A DNA stretch of 50,641 bases from DATAWZ01 sp036266975. Its GTDB lineage: Bacteria > Actinomycetota > Thermoleophilia > Solirubrobacterales > Solirubrobacteraceae. The translations under genes and the position numbers were made by a program. Of the stretch, positions 40,661-48,777 are shown in pieces (position 1 is the stretch's first letter; each line of letters begins with the position of its first letter). The notes under the pieces are model-generated. The model was not told the DNA's origin. It ran no database searches and saw only the letters and a list, made by a program, of their open reading frames with translations. The stretch is taken from the NCBI GenBank assembly GCA_036266975.1, contig DATAWZ010000091.1:1-50641 (forward strand). The letters run 5' to 3'.

Positions 40661-41572
40661 ATGAGCGACGTGGATCGAGCGATCAGCCAGCTCGCCGCCC
40701 GGCAACACGGCGTAGTCCACCTCTGCCAACTACGCGGTCTCGGCCTCCCCAAGGCCGCGGTGCACAAGCGCGTCGCCGCCGGGCTGCTCCACCGCCGGTT
40801 TCGTGCCTCCTACGCGGTCGGGCACCCGCGGCTCTCCCAGCGCGGCGAGTGGATGGCCGGCGTGCTCGCCGTGAGCCCGGACGCGTGGCTGACCGGCCTG
40901 AGTGCGGCGACCCTGTACGGCGTCTGGCGCCGCCGGGTGCCTGAGCATGTCGAGGTCCTCACGACCAGCCAGCGCGGCCAGGCCGAGCCCGGCCTGCGCG
41001 TCACCCGCACCCGGCACGTCGATCCCGCCGATGTCGCGATCGTCGACGCGATCCCGGTCGTCGGCTTCGCCCGCCTGCTGCTGGAGCTCGCCGCGATCCT
41101 CACCGCGCGCCAGCTCGCGAACGTCATCCACGAGGGCGAGTACCACCGGCTTTTCGACCCCGAGGCGGCGCGTGCGGTCGCCCGGCGCGCGTGTGGGAAC
41201 CGACACCTGCACGTCCTTTGTGCCGCGCTCGCGATGCACGAGCGCGGGAGCGCCGGCACGTTCAGCTACCGCGAGGACGAGCTGTTCCGCCGGCTCGCGG
41301 CCGCCCGACTCCCCGAGCCGCTCGCCAACGTGACGCTGACGATCGACGGTCGCCGGAGCATGGTCGACATGTACCTGCCCGACCACCGGCTCGTCATCGA
41401 GGTCGATGGCCCCGGCCACGAGCGCACCCGCACGAAGCGAGAGGACAAGGAGCGTGACCGGCTCCTCAAAGGCGCGGGCATTCACGTGGAGCGCTTCACG
41501 ATCGCCGAGCTCCCCGACGCGCCGGACAAGATCGCCACGCTGCTCGCGCGCCGCGCCGTCCGAGCCGCGTGA
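40661..41572 (+). CDS. AbiEi-like HTH plus DUF559 (Vsr-like nuclease) protein
   Basis: The 303-aa protein has an N-terminal winged-helix part resembling AbiEi antitoxins (HGVVHLCQLRGLGLPKAAVHKRVAAG, then the RRRFR/SYAVGHP wing, residues about 1-80), a middle region, and a C-terminal DUF559 domain of the PD-(D/E)xK/Vsr kind. In that domain VDMYLPDHRLVIEVDGPGH supplies the acidic residues (E247, D249) and His. No partner toxin gene of the AbiEii type is next to it. There is no ribosome site; CACTCT (40648-40653) is a weak -10 candidate 7 nt before the ATG. Two hairpin repeats precede it. Possible roles: a self-regulating nuclease, defence or DNA repair. A 34-nt copy of its 3' end lies 96 nt downstream. 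Confidence 0.85.
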   Translation: MSDVDRAISQLAARQHGVVHLCQLRGLGLPKAAVHKRVAAGLLHRRFRASYAVGHPRLSQRGEWMAGVLAVSPDAWLTGLSAATLYGVWRRRVPEHVEVLTTSQRGQAEPGLRVTRTRHVDPADVAIVDAIPVVGFARLLLELAAILTARQLANVIHEGEYHRLFDPEAARAVARRACGNRHLHVLCAALAMHERGSAGTFSYREDELFRRLAAARLPEPLANVTLTIDGRRSMVDMYLPDHRLVIEVDGPGHERTRTKREDKERDRLLKGAGIHVERFTIAELPDAPDKIATLLARRAVRAA

Positions 41573-41635
41573 CGCTCCCCGATTTTGAACACCCGTCCTG
41601 TCGGGCCTCGACGCCGTCGGCCCGGGTTGGGCAAT

Positions 41636-41669
41636 CTGCTCGCGCACCGCGCCGTCCGAGCCGCGTGAC
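41636..41669 (+). repeat. Partial copy of the DUF559 gene's 3' end
   Basis: These 34 nt match 41540-41573, the last codons and stop of the DUF559 gene, at 33 of 34 positions. The flanks upstream are only vaguely similar. It is a small local duplication or the end of a lost paralogue. Confidence 0.75.
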
Positions 41670-41750
41670 CGGTCCTCCCAAGGGTGCTGTGCTGCCCACG
41701 GTTGAGGTCGATCGTGAGCCACAGGGCGCCATTCCTTCCCGCGTCGATCC

Positions 41751-42013
41751 TCGCGGCCGCCCGCGCTCCCGGAGGGCCGACGGTCAGCGCAGCGAGCTTG
41801 CGGCGCGCTCGGCCGCCGCGCCGAAGAGCACGGCGTGCACGAGCGGCGGCAGCTGCCGCCAGAGCCTTGTGGCCGGGGGCGAGCGGCGCGAGCTCCTGGT
41901 AGCCCCCGAGCACGCGCGGGCCGGGATCGCCGAACAGGCGCAGCAGGGCCAGGTCGACCTCGCGATGGCCGCCGCAGGCGGCCGGGTCTATCAGCCAGGG
42001 CTGGCCGTCGGCG
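41751..42013 (-). pseudogene. Decayed tandem copy of the fructosamine-kinase 3' end
   Basis: This 263-nt segment directly abuts and repeats 42014-42299, the last ~250 nt of the kinase gene plus 33 nt after its stop. Long matches include the code for DGQPWLIDPAA, GGHREVDLA, LRLFGDPGPRVLG and YQELAPLAPGH. It has lost about 23 nt and carries many substitutions, so it codes for no complete protein. The stretch 41573-41750 before it holds only the DUF559 tail copy and no gene I can support. Confidence 0.8.
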
Positions 42014-42046
42014 TCGCGGCCGCCCGCGCTCCCCGAGCGCCGGCGG

Positions 42047-42937
42047 TCAGCGCAGGGTGTTCGCCGCGCGCTCGACCGCCGCACCGTAGCCGCCGCCGAA
42101 CAGCACGGCGTGCACGAGCAGCGGCAACATCTGCCACAGCGCGACGCGCTCCTCGTGGCCGGGGGCGAGCGGCGCGAGCTCCTGGTAGGCGCCGAGCACG
42201 CGCGGGCCGGGATCGCCGAACAGGCGCAGCATGGCCAGGTCGACCTCGCGATGGCCGCCATAGGCGGCCGGGTCTATCAGCCAGGGCTGGCCGTCGGCGC
42301 TGGCGTGGACGTTGCCGCTCCACAGGTCGCCGTGCAGCCGCGCGGGCAGCTCGGCCGGCCCGGCGAGCTCGGGCAGCCGCTCGCACACGTCCTGCACGGC
42401 GCGGGCGCCCGCGGCGCTGAGCGCGCCCTGATCCGCGGCGCGGCGCACCAGCGGCTCCAGGCGCGAGGCGGCGTAGAACGAGGGCCAGTCGTCCGCCGGG
42501 TCGTTGGGCAGGACGACCGGGCCGAGCCGCGTCGGCCCGCTCGCGCCGGGCGGCGCACCGAAGGACTCCGCGCCGGCGAGGTGCAGGGCGGCGAGGCCCC
42601 TGCCGAGCGCCTCGCGCCCGGAGTCGTCCAGCCGCCCCGGCGCGACCCATTCGAGCGCGAGGTAGGGGCCGGCGCCCGCGGCGGCGTCCGGACCGACGGC
42701 GAGCACCGCAGGTGCCCGCAGGGCACCGGCGTCGGCGAGCCAGCGCAGCCCGGCCGCCTCGTCGTGGAACTCCTCGCCCGCCGCGCCGGCGCGCGACTTG
42801 ACGAACGCGAGCCGGCCGTCGCCGAGGCCCACGCGCCAGGCCTCGTTCAGGTCGCCGCCGGCGATCGGCTCGGCCGAGGAGACCGCGACGCCGAGAGCGG
42901 CGGCGAGCGCGTCGGCGACTCCGGGCGGGAGCGTCAC
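42047..42937 (-). CDS. Fructosamine kinase-family protein
   Basis: The 296-aa protein has an aminoglycoside-phosphotransferase-like kinase fold. It shows the N-lobe segment GGDLNEAWRVGL and the Lys in AFVKSR, the catalytic loop LHGDLWSGNVH, and the metal-binding IDPAAYGGHREVDLAML, all typical of the fructosamine/ketosamine-3-kinase family. In bacteria these kinases phosphorylate glycated amines (ribulosamines), a first step in protein deglycation. It begins next to a low-molecular-weight phosphatase gene 13 nt away, a combination often seen in bacterial deglycation operons. Its 3' end is tandemly duplicated. Confidence 0.92.
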   Translation of the reverse strand: MTLPPGVADALAAALGVAVSSAEPIAGGDLNEAWRVGLGDGRLAFVKSRAGAAGEEFHDEAAGLRWLADAGALRAPAVLAVGPDAAAGAGPYLALEWVAPGRLDDSGREALGRGLAALHLAGAESFGAPPGASGPTRLGPVVLPNDPADDWPSFYAASRLEPLVRRAADQGALSAAGARAVQDVCERLPELAGPAELPARLHGDLWSGNVHASADGQPWLIDPAAYGGHREVDLAMLRLFGDPGPRVLGAYQELAPLAPGHEERVALWQMLPLLVHAVLFGGGYGAAVERAANTLR

Positions 42938-42949
42938 AACCAGGCGACG

Positions 42950-43474
42950 TCAGGCACCGTCGCCGTCGGCGGCGATGCCGGCGAGCAGCCCGCGGCAGGC
43001 CGCCTCGACGTCGTCGAGCACCTCGCCGAACCCGTCGGCGCCGCCGTAGTAGGGGTCGGGCACATCGAGCGTGCCGGCGGCCACCGCGGCCGGGTCGTAC
43101 TCGCGCAGCAGCCCGACGTGGGCGCGCGCGTCCGGCACGCCGCGGGCCAGCCGCTGCAGGTCGCGCAGGTTGGTGTGGTCCATGGCCAGCACGTAGTCGA
43201 AGTCCTCCAGGTCGACCGCGCGCACCTGGCGCGCGGTGCCGCTCACCCGCACGCCGCGACCCTTCGCCGCGCGGACCGCCCGCGCGTCGGGCGGCTCGCC
43301 GACGTGCCAGCTGCCGGTCCCTGCGCTGTCGAGCTGCAGCCGATCGCCCCAGCCGGCCTCGTCGGCGAGCGACCGCATCACCCCCTCGGCCGTCGGCGAG
43401 CGGCAGATGTTGCCCATGCAGACGAACAGCACGCGCACGGGCGAGGGCGGGGATGGGCGGTCGGCGGTCGACAT
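42950..43474 (-). CDS. Low-molecular-weight protein tyrosine phosphatase
   Basis: The 174-aa protein has the P-loop VCMGNICRS (CX5R, catalytic Cys and Arg) near the N terminus and the general-acid loop VPDPYYGG near residue 145. It dephosphorylates protein tyrosines or, beside a fructosamine kinase, might act as a phosphosugar phosphatase for deglycation, as suggested for some bacterial pairs. An alternative GTG start at 43438 would remove a 12-residue non-conserved head. It precedes the kinase gene on the same strand. Confidence 0.94.
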   Translation of the reverse strand: MSTADRPSPPSPVRVLFVCMGNICRSPTAEGVMRSLADEAGWGDRLQLDSAGTGSWHVGEPPDARAVRAAKGRGVRVSGTARQVRAVDLEDFDYVLAMDHTNLRDLQRLARGVPDARAHVGLLREYDPAAVAAGTLDVPDPYYGGADGFGEVLDDVEAACRGLLAGIAADGDGA

Positions 43475-43495
43475 CCGAAGCGGCCGCGCCAGAGG

Positions 43496-44506
43496 CTATC
43501 GGTCGGCAGGCGCGCGCTCGGCGCTAGGCAGGCGCACGGCCGAGGCGACGCCGGGCGGCGCCTCGAGGCCCGCCGCGTCGGCGACCCCGAGATCCCCCAT
43601 CCGCCGCGCGCTGACCAGCAGGCGGCTCTCGAACGAGCCCACGGCGCTGTTGTGCGCCTGGACGGCGGCCTCCAGGGCCCGGCCCTCGCGGGCGAGGTGG
43701 TTGCCGACGGCGCCCAGCCGCCCGATCAGCTCGTGGGCGAGCTCGCGCACCCGCTCGGCGTGCTCGGACAGCGCGGCCTCGCGCCAGCCCAGCGCGACGA
43801 CCTGGAGCAGGGCGAGCATCGTCGCCGGGGTGGCGATCACCACGCGCTGGCGCGCGGCGTCCTCGAGCAGGCCGGGGTCGCGGGAGGCGGCGGCGGCGAA
43901 GGCCGCCTCGGAGGGGATGAACATGACGACCATCTCCGGCGAGCCGCGCACGCGCGTCCAGTAGGCGCGGCCGGCGAGCTCGCGCACGCGGGCGCGGACG
44001 CTGTGCACGTGGCGGTCGAGCGCCCGCGCGATCTCGTCGGGCCCGCGCGCCGCGCTCGCGTCCAGGTGGGCGTCGAGCGGGACCTTGGCGTCGACGATCA
44101 GGTGCCCGCCGCCGGGAAGGTGCACGAGCATGTCCGGGCGCGCGCCGGCGCCGTCCTCGCCGCCCAGGTGGGCCTGCTCGTCGAAGTCGACGTGCTCGGC
44201 CAGGCCCGCGGACTCGACGACGTTGCGCAGCGTCAGCTCGCCCCAGCGCCCGCGCATCCCGGGCCGGCGCAGCGCCTCGCTCAGGCGGCCGGTGTGCTCG
44301 ACCAGATGGGCTTGGTGGTCGCCGAGGACCCGCAGGCGGCCGTAGAGGTCCTGGGCGCGGTCGCGTTGCTCGCCGTCGTAACGGGCGAGCTCCTCACGCA
44401 GCGCGTGCAGCACGCGGTCGTCGCCCCCGCGTGCCCAGCCGCGGGCGAGCACGAGCGCCGCCGCCGCGACGCCCAGGCCGAGCACGAAGGCAACGACGAC
44501 GAGCAT
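43496..44506 (-). CDS. rmuC: DNA recombination protein RmuC
   Basis: The 336-aa protein has an N-terminal membrane helix (VVVAFVLGLGVAAAALVLA), a coiled-coil stretch, and the RmuC nuclease-like domain: GRWGELTLRNVVESAGL, LIVDAKVPLDAHLDA, and VVMFIPSEAAFAAA. It is a PD-(D/E)xK-related protein that limits genome inversion and recombination at repeats. Length is shorter than E. coli RmuC but usual for actinobacteria. It ends 21 nt before the phosphatase gene start. Confidence 0.94.
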   Translation of the reverse strand: MLVVVAFVLGLGVAAAALVLARGWARGGDDRVLHALREELARYDGEQRDRAQDLYGRLRVLGDHQAHLVEHTGRLSEALRRPGMRGRWGELTLRNVVESAGLAEHVDFDEQAHLGGEDGAGARPDMLVHLPGGGHLIVDAKVPLDAHLDASAARGPDEIARALDRHVHSVRARVRELAGRAYWTRVRGSPEMVVMFIPSEAAFAAAASRDPGLLEDAARQRVVIATPATMLALLQVVALGWREAALSEHAERVRELAHELIGRLGAVGNHLAREGRALEAAVQAHNSAVGSFESRLLVSARRMGDLGVADAAGLEAPPGVASAVRLPSAERAPADR

Positions 44507-44549
44507 GGCCCCCAGTCAAGCGCGGGGGTCGGATGGAACACACGTTCGC

Positions 44550-44570
44550 TTGCAAAAGTGCGTTTTGCAA
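44550..44570. promoter_or_regulatory. Perfect AT-rich palindrome in divergent promoter region
   Basis: TTGCAAAA (44550-44557) and TTTTGCAA (44563-44570) are perfect 8-bp arms with a 5-nt centre. It sits between rmuC (minus, start 44506) and the secreted protein gene (plus, start 44616), an ideal operator position. AT-rich arms stand out sharply in this GC-rich DNA. No regulator gene is directly adjacent. Confidence 0.6.
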
Positions 44571-44615
44571 CGCGCGCTGCGCAACCGGCCCGGCCCCGTA
44601 CCGTTGATGCTCCCG

Positions 44616-45752
44616 ATGAATCGCTCCCGCCGTCTCCTCGCCCCGGCGAGCCTGCTGCTCGCGACCCTGGCCTGCGGCTCGGCCAGCGCCCAGGGCCAGG
44701 GCGCAACGACCACCGCGCCGGCGAGCGCCGGGCCCGTCCTCGCGCCGGTCACGGCCGTCACGGAGCTCGCGGCGGGCGATGGCTGGCTGGTGTGGAGCGT
44801 GCCGGTCAAGGGCGGCTGGGGCCTGGAGGGCCGGCACGCCGGCGTGGACCGTCCGCTGAAGGTCGCCCCGCGCCCGCAGCCGTTCGACGCCAGCGTCGGC
44901 ACCGACGCGCGCGGCGGCGCGGTCGTGACGTTCTCGCGCTGCAGCACCACCCCCGGTGTGCTGATCGGCCTGGGCGACATCAACCCGCTGCGCGGGCGCG
45001 GGTGCCGCGCGCACGTCTTCGACCTGAGCACCAACCGCGAGAGCGTGCCGCCGATCCCGCGCCCGGCGGACGCCTCGGACACGACGCCGGCGATGTGGCA
45101 CGGGCGGATCGCCTTCGGGCGTGTCGATCTCCATGCGCACGGGCAGGTTGAGCAGGTGCTGCTGTGGACCCCGGGCCGCGCGACGCTCAGGAGCCTGCCG
45201 CACGGCGCGCTGCCGACCGACTGCCCCTTCAGCGCCGGCTGCCAGGGCCAGGTGCGCCAGGGCGGCGTGGAAGGGCTCGCCTACAACGGCACGCTGGTGA
45301 GCTTCCTGTGGCACCCGGTCGCACCGGGCGTGATCGGCGACGCGGGCTGGGAGGTGCGCGCCGACACGGTCGCCGACGGGCGCAGCCACCTCGTCGGCAG
45401 CGGGTTCGCCGGTGAGGCATGCACCGGCGGCGATGACCTGTACGCCCCGTCTCCCCCGCTCCTGGAGGGCACCGAGGTCCGTTTCATCGCGCTGGAGTCG
45501 AGCTGCTACGTCTTCGACAGCCCGTTCGTCCAGATCAGCGCGACCTCCGGCGGCGACGGCCAATCCGCCACCCTGAAGGGGATCGTGCTCGCGCTGGCCG
45601 AGGACGGCAGCACGTTCTACGCGCTCGAGGCGCCCAAGCCGGCGAGCGAGACCGACCCATCCTGCTCGACCGCGCTGCCGTGCGAGATCGAGCAGGTCGA
45701 GCCGCCGCGCCTGCGCCCGCAGACGCGCAAGCCGGGGTCACCGTTCTTCTGA
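44616..45752 (+). CDS. Secreted protein of unknown function
   Basis: The 378-aa protein has a cleavable signal peptide (MNRSRRLLAPASLLLATLAC..., with a site after ASA) and a mature part built from repeated beta-strand units (VLAPVTAVTELAAGDGWLVWSVPV; TPAMWHGRIAFGRVD; GVEGLAYNGTLVSFLW). This pattern suggests a beta-propeller-like fold with several disulfide-capable Cys. No catalytic motif recognised. The ATG at 44616 gives the cleanest signal peptide; another ATG at 44607 is 9 nt upstream. Its promoter region holds a perfect AT-rich palindrome shared with rmuC. Confidence 0.82.
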   Translation: MNRSRRLLAPASLLLATLACGSASAQGQGATTTAPASAGPVLAPVTAVTELAAGDGWLVWSVPVKGGWGLEGRHAGVDRPLKVAPRPQPFDASVGTDARGGAVVTFSRCSTTPGVLIGLGDINPLRGRGCRAHVFDLSTNRESVPPIPRPADASDTTPAMWHGRIAFGRVDLHAHGQVEQVLLWTPGRATLRSLPHGALPTDCPFSAGCQGQVRQGGVEGLAYNGTLVSFLWHPVAPGVIGDAGWEVRADTVADGRSHLVGSGFAGEACTGGDDLYAPSPPLLEGTEVRFIALESSCYVFDSPFVQISATSGGDGQSATLKGIVLALAEDGSTFYALEAPKPASETDPSCSTALPCEIEQVEPPRLRPQTRKPGSPFF

Positions 45753-45790
45753 GCGTCGATCCACGGTTCCTTTCCGTGTGGCGCGGTGAA

Positions 45791-45857
45791 GTGACCTCCT
45801 GAATCGGGCGTGGGAGCGACAGATTGCGGCTGTCGCGGTCCGGGATCAGGAGGTCAC
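45791..45857 (+). repeat. Nested long hairpin upstream of SEC-C gene
   Basis: The outer arms GTGACCTCCTGA (45791-45802) and TCAGGAGGTCAC (45846-45857) are a perfect 12-bp match. An inner stem, GCGACAG (45816-45822) with CTGTCGC (45830-45836), is a perfect 7-bp match around a 7-nt loop. The whole 67-nt element would fold into a two-stem RNA or cruciform. It is in the 5' region of the SEC-C gene, 101 nt before its start. The rest of 45753-45958 holds nothing else I can support beyond a weak hairpin at 45762-45778. Confidence 0.75.
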
Positions 45858-45958
45858 CGCTCACGAACGGGCAATCCTCCAAACCAGGCCGGACGGGGTC
45901 GTCCGTTCCGACCGGCCCAGCTGCAACCCTCACAGGCAGTCGACCAGAGGAGGCCCGA

Positions 45959-46498
45959 GTGCCCGGACCCGGACGCAACCAGCTCTGCCCCTGCGGCTCA
46001 GGCCGCAAAGTCAAACGCTGCTGCGGCGAGCGGCGCGGCCCCTCCGAAGACCAGGTTGCCCGCGCCCGAGTAAGCCAGCTCGCCCGCGACGCCGCGGAAG
46101 ATCTCGCCGGCCTCTCAGACCGAGCGCTCGATCATCTCTGGGAAGGACTCGTGGACCTCCCGGCGCTCGACATCTCGCTGCTCGTCACCCTCCCCAAGCT
46201 GATCGGCCCAGACCTCCAACGCCTCCGCGAATCGATCGAACGCGACGACCCCGACTGGGGATCGGACGCGCTCACCGCCGTCGCCATGCAGATCGACACA
46301 CCCCAGCAACGGGCGCAACTGGCCGACGCGATCGCTCGACTGCGCGACCAACAGCGAGTGAGCCGCCGCCTGGCCGCCTATGCCCTGCTCGACCTCCACA
46401 CCAAGTCAACCCGGCTCATCGGAGCCAGCCTGCTCGAAGCCGTCGCCGTGTCCGTCGGCGCCAACCCCACCCCCAGCGGCCTGCACATCGCCGCCTGA
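45959..46498 (+). CDS. SEC-C motif protein of unknown function
   Basis: The 179-aa protein starts with the SEC-C zinc-binding motif GRNQLCPCGSGRKVKRCC (CxC...CC) at residues about 5-22. The rest is a helical, acidic domain without known motifs. SEC-C zinc ribbons occur at the end of SecA and in many stand-alone proteins, where they mediate protein or ribosome contacts. A GAGGAGG ribosome site supports the GTG start at 45959. The 67-nt nested hairpin lies upstream, which suggests post-transcriptional or transcriptional control. Confidence 0.86.
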   Translation: MPGPGRNQLCPCGSGRKVKRCCGERRGPSEDQVARARVSQLARDAAEDLAGLSDRALDHLWEGLVDLPALDISLLVTLPKLIGPDLQRLRESIERDDPDWGSDALTAVAMQIDTPQQRAQLADAIARLRDQQRVSRRLAAYALLDLHTKSTRLIGASLLEAVAVSVGANPTPSGLHIAA

Positions 46499-46525
46499 GC
46501 TCGACCGCTTATCCCGCGCAAGCGG

Positions 46526-47299
46526 TCAGAGCGAGCGCTGATAGGACGAGAAGGCGCGGGTGGCAAACCAGCCGCACACGAGCACCAGCGCACACAGCAG
46601 GCCCAGGCGCAGGCCCACCAGGCCCCAGTCGATGTGCTGCATCGCCGCCGAGCGCCCGGCCTGCACCGCCCAGTTGACCGGGTTGAACTTCGCCACCGTG
46701 CGGATCCAGTGGGGCACGAGGCTCTGCTGCATCAGGGCCGAGGACAGGAAGGTCAGCGGCAGCAGCACGAAGCTCACCGCGCCGATCAGCGTCTCGCGCT
46801 GGCGCGCGAGCATCGCCACCCCGTTCGAGAGCGAGGCGAACGCCGCGGCGAGCAGCGCCGCCACCAGCATCAGCAGCAGCACCCCGCCGACCCCGCCGGT
46901 GTAGTGGGCGCCGAGGGCCAGGGCGAGCAGCACGATCAGCGTGGTCTGGATCAGCACCGTGAGCACCGCGTAGGCGACGTTGCCGGCGTTCAGCGCTCCG
47001 CGCCAGACCGGCGAGACGAGCATCCGGTCCATCACGCCGCCGTTGATGTCCTCGATCAGCCCCATGCCCGTCCAGCCCGCCGAGGAGACCGCGAGCATGA
47101 CCACGATGCCGGGGGTCAGGTAGTCGATGTAGGAGCCGCTGTGAAACCCGGGGATCCGCGTGACCGCCTTGAACAGCGCGCCGAACAGCAGCAGCCAGAT
47201 GATCGGCTGGGTCAGCGTGATGCCCAGGTAGGCGGGCTGGCGCATCAGCACCCGCACCCCGCGCATCGTGACCTGCCAGCTCTGTCGTACGGCGGTCAT
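46526..47299 (-). CDS. ABC-2 type transporter permease (DrrB-like)
   Basis: The 257-aa protein has six predicted membrane helices in the ABC-2/DrrB pattern, with the amphipathic N-terminal segment (RVLMRQPAYLGITLTQPIIWLLLFG), GLIEDINGGVMDRMLVSPVWRGAL and FNPVNWAVQAGR. It pairs with the ATP-binding gene upstream (4-nt overlap) to form an exporter of drug-like or lipid molecules. A longer frame to 47728 is not coding. Confidence 0.94.
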   Translation of the reverse strand: MTAVRQSWQVTMRGVRVLMRQPAYLGITLTQPIIWLLLFGALFKAVTRIPGFHSGSYIDYLTPGIVVMLAVSSAGWTGMGLIEDINGGVMDRMLVSPVWRGALNAGNVAYAVLTVLIQTTLIVLLALALGAHYTGGVGGVLLLMLVAALLAAAFASLSNGVAMLARQRETLIGAVSFVLLPLTFLSSALMQQSLVPHWIRTVAKFNPVNWAVQAGRSAAMQHIDWGLVGLRLGLLCALVLVCGWFATRAFSSYQRSL

Positions 47300-48249
47300 T
47301 CCGCCGCCTCCCGTTCGAATGCGTGCCCGGCGTGGCGCAGGTAGACGTCGTCGAGCGACGGGCGCGCGAGCGTCACCGAGCTGGCGACCACGCCGTGGGC
47401 GTCCAGAGCGGCGAGCACGGCGGGGATCGCCGCCCCGCCGTCCTGCGCGCGAGCGCGCAGCGTGCCGCCCTCCAGAGTCACGTCGTCGATCCCGCGCACG
47501 CCCTCCAGCGCGTGGGCCGCGGAGCCGTTGCTGACCTCGGAGAGCTCGATCTGGATCGTGTCGCCGCGCAGGTCGCTCCGCAGCTCGGCCGGCGTGCCCT
47601 GGGCGACCACGCGGCCGCGGTCGACGATCGCCAGCCGGTGGGCGAGCCTGTCGGCCTCCTCCATGTAGTGCGTGGTCAGCAGGATCGTCATCCCCGCCTC
47701 GGCGCTCAGGCGCTCGATCTCGCGCCACATGTCAACGCGCGCCTCGGGGTCGAGGCCGGTCGTCGGCTCGTCCAGGAAGAGCACCTTCGGGCGATGCAGC
47801 AGCCCCATCGCGACGTCCAAGCGGCGCTGCATGCCGCCCGAGTAGGTCTTGACCGACCGATCGGCCGCGTCGGCCAGGCCGAAGCGCTCGAGCGACTCGG
47901 CGGCGCGGTCGGCCGCCGCGCGCCCGCGGATCCCGTAGAACTCGCCCTGCAGGACGAGGTTCTCCCGCCCGGTGGCCTCCGGGTCGGCGCCGTGCTTCTG
48001 GCCGACGACGCCGATCGCGTGGCGCACGGCGACCGGATCGGACAGCGCGTCGATCCCGGCCACCTGCACCGTGCCGCTGTCCGGGCGCGAGAGCGTGGAG
48101 AGGATCCGCACCGTGGTCGACTTGCCGGCGCCGTTGGGCCCGAGCAGGCCGAAGATCGTGCCCGCCTCCACGGATAGGCTCATGCCGTCGAGCGCGGTGA
48201 CCTGGCCGTAGGTCTTTCTGAGCTCCGTGGCGTCGATCGCCAAGGGCAT
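47296..48249 (-). CDS. ABC transporter ATP-binding protein (DrrA-like)
   Basis: The 317-aa protein has Walker A GPNGAGKST, the Q-loop in VVGQKHGADP, signature YSGGMQRRLD, Walker B VLFLDEPTTGLD, and the H-loop TTHYMEEAD. The C-terminal ~80 residues are the DrrA-type extension. It powers the permease encoded next. I chose the ATG at 48249 because GGAGGG lies 6 nt upstream. The minus-strand promoter is probably TTGACA (48313-48308) with TAAAGA (48290-48285), 17-nt spacer, which overlaps the divergent marR start and so can be repressed by the MarR protein. Confidence 0.94.
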   Translation of the reverse strand: MPLAIDATELRKTYGQVTALDGMSLSVEAGTIFGLLGPNGAGKSTTVRILSTLSRPDSGTVQVAGIDALSDPVAVRHAIGVVGQKHGADPEATGRENLVLQGEFYGIRGRAAADRAAESLERFGLADAADRSVKTYSGGMQRRLDVAMGLLHRPKVLFLDEPTTGLDPEARVDMWREIERLSAEAGMTILLTTHYMEEADRLAHRLAIVDRGRVVAQGTPAELRSDLRGDTIQIELSEVSNGSAAHALEGVRGIDDVTLEGGTLRARAQDGGAAIPAVLAALDAHGVVASSVTLARPSLDDVYLRHAGHAFEREAAE

Positions 48250-48306
48250 GTCGGCTCCCTCCATATTCGCTTGATCTCGTAGTATCTTTACAGTCAAGAA
48301 ATTCGG

Positions 48307-48777
48307 ATGTCAAGGAAAAGGGAGATCTTCCTCGCGCTCGTCGACGAGGTCCGGCGCTCGCAGAACGCCACCCAGCGCTTCGACCAGGCGGTCGCCGACG
48401 CGCTCGGCCTGAACCGCACGGACATGCGCTGCCTTGACGTCCTCGATCGCGAGGGCCCGCTCACCGCCGGCCACCTCGCCGAGGCGTGCGGACTGACGAC
48501 CGGCGCGATGACCACCGCGCTCGATCGCCTGGAGGATGCCGGCTACGTGCGGCGCGTGCGCGACGCGGGCGACCGCCGGCGCGTGCTCGTCGAGCTCACC
48601 CCCGAGGCGCTGAGGCGCGCGCACGGCTTCTACGCCGAGCACGTCGCCCAGTCCGAGCGCGTCTACGGGCGCTACACCCTGGCCGAGCTCGAGCTGCTGC
48701 TCGAGTTCGTGCGCACCGGGCGCGAGTTCAACGAGGCCCGGGCCGCCCGCGTCGAGCGCGAGAACCGGACCGGCTAA
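48307..48777 (+). CDS. MarR-family transcriptional regulator
   Basis: The 156-aa protein has the MarR winged helix: NRTDMRCLDVLDREGPLTAGHLAEACGLTTGAMTTALDRLEDAGYVRRVRDAGDRRRVLVELTP is the recognition helix plus wing region (residues about 35-100), flanked by dimerisation helices. It diverges from the DrrAB-type exporter and likely represses it until a drug-like ligand binds. A TACAGT hexamer (48289-48294) is a possible -10 box, giving a transcript with almost no leader. The 3' end overlaps lepA by 4 nt tail to tail. Confidence 0.93.
   Translation: MSRKREIFLALVDEVRRSQNATQRFDQAVADALGLNRTDMRCLDVLDREGPLTAGHLAEACGLTTGAMTTALDRLEDAGYVRRVRDAGDRRRVLVELTPEALRRAHGFYAEHVAQSERVYGRYTLAELELLLEFVRTGREFNEARAARVERENRTG

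Noticed and set aside
42110..45151. 1013-codon open frame on the plus strand
   Set aside because: It runs antisense through the fructosamine kinase, phosphatase and rmuC genes and ends inside the secreted-protein gene in another frame; its translation is His/Arg/Ala-rich without motifs.
45762..45778. CACGG-N7-CCGTG hairpin after the secreted-protein gene
   Set aside because: Only a 5-bp stem and no U-run; too weak to call a terminator.
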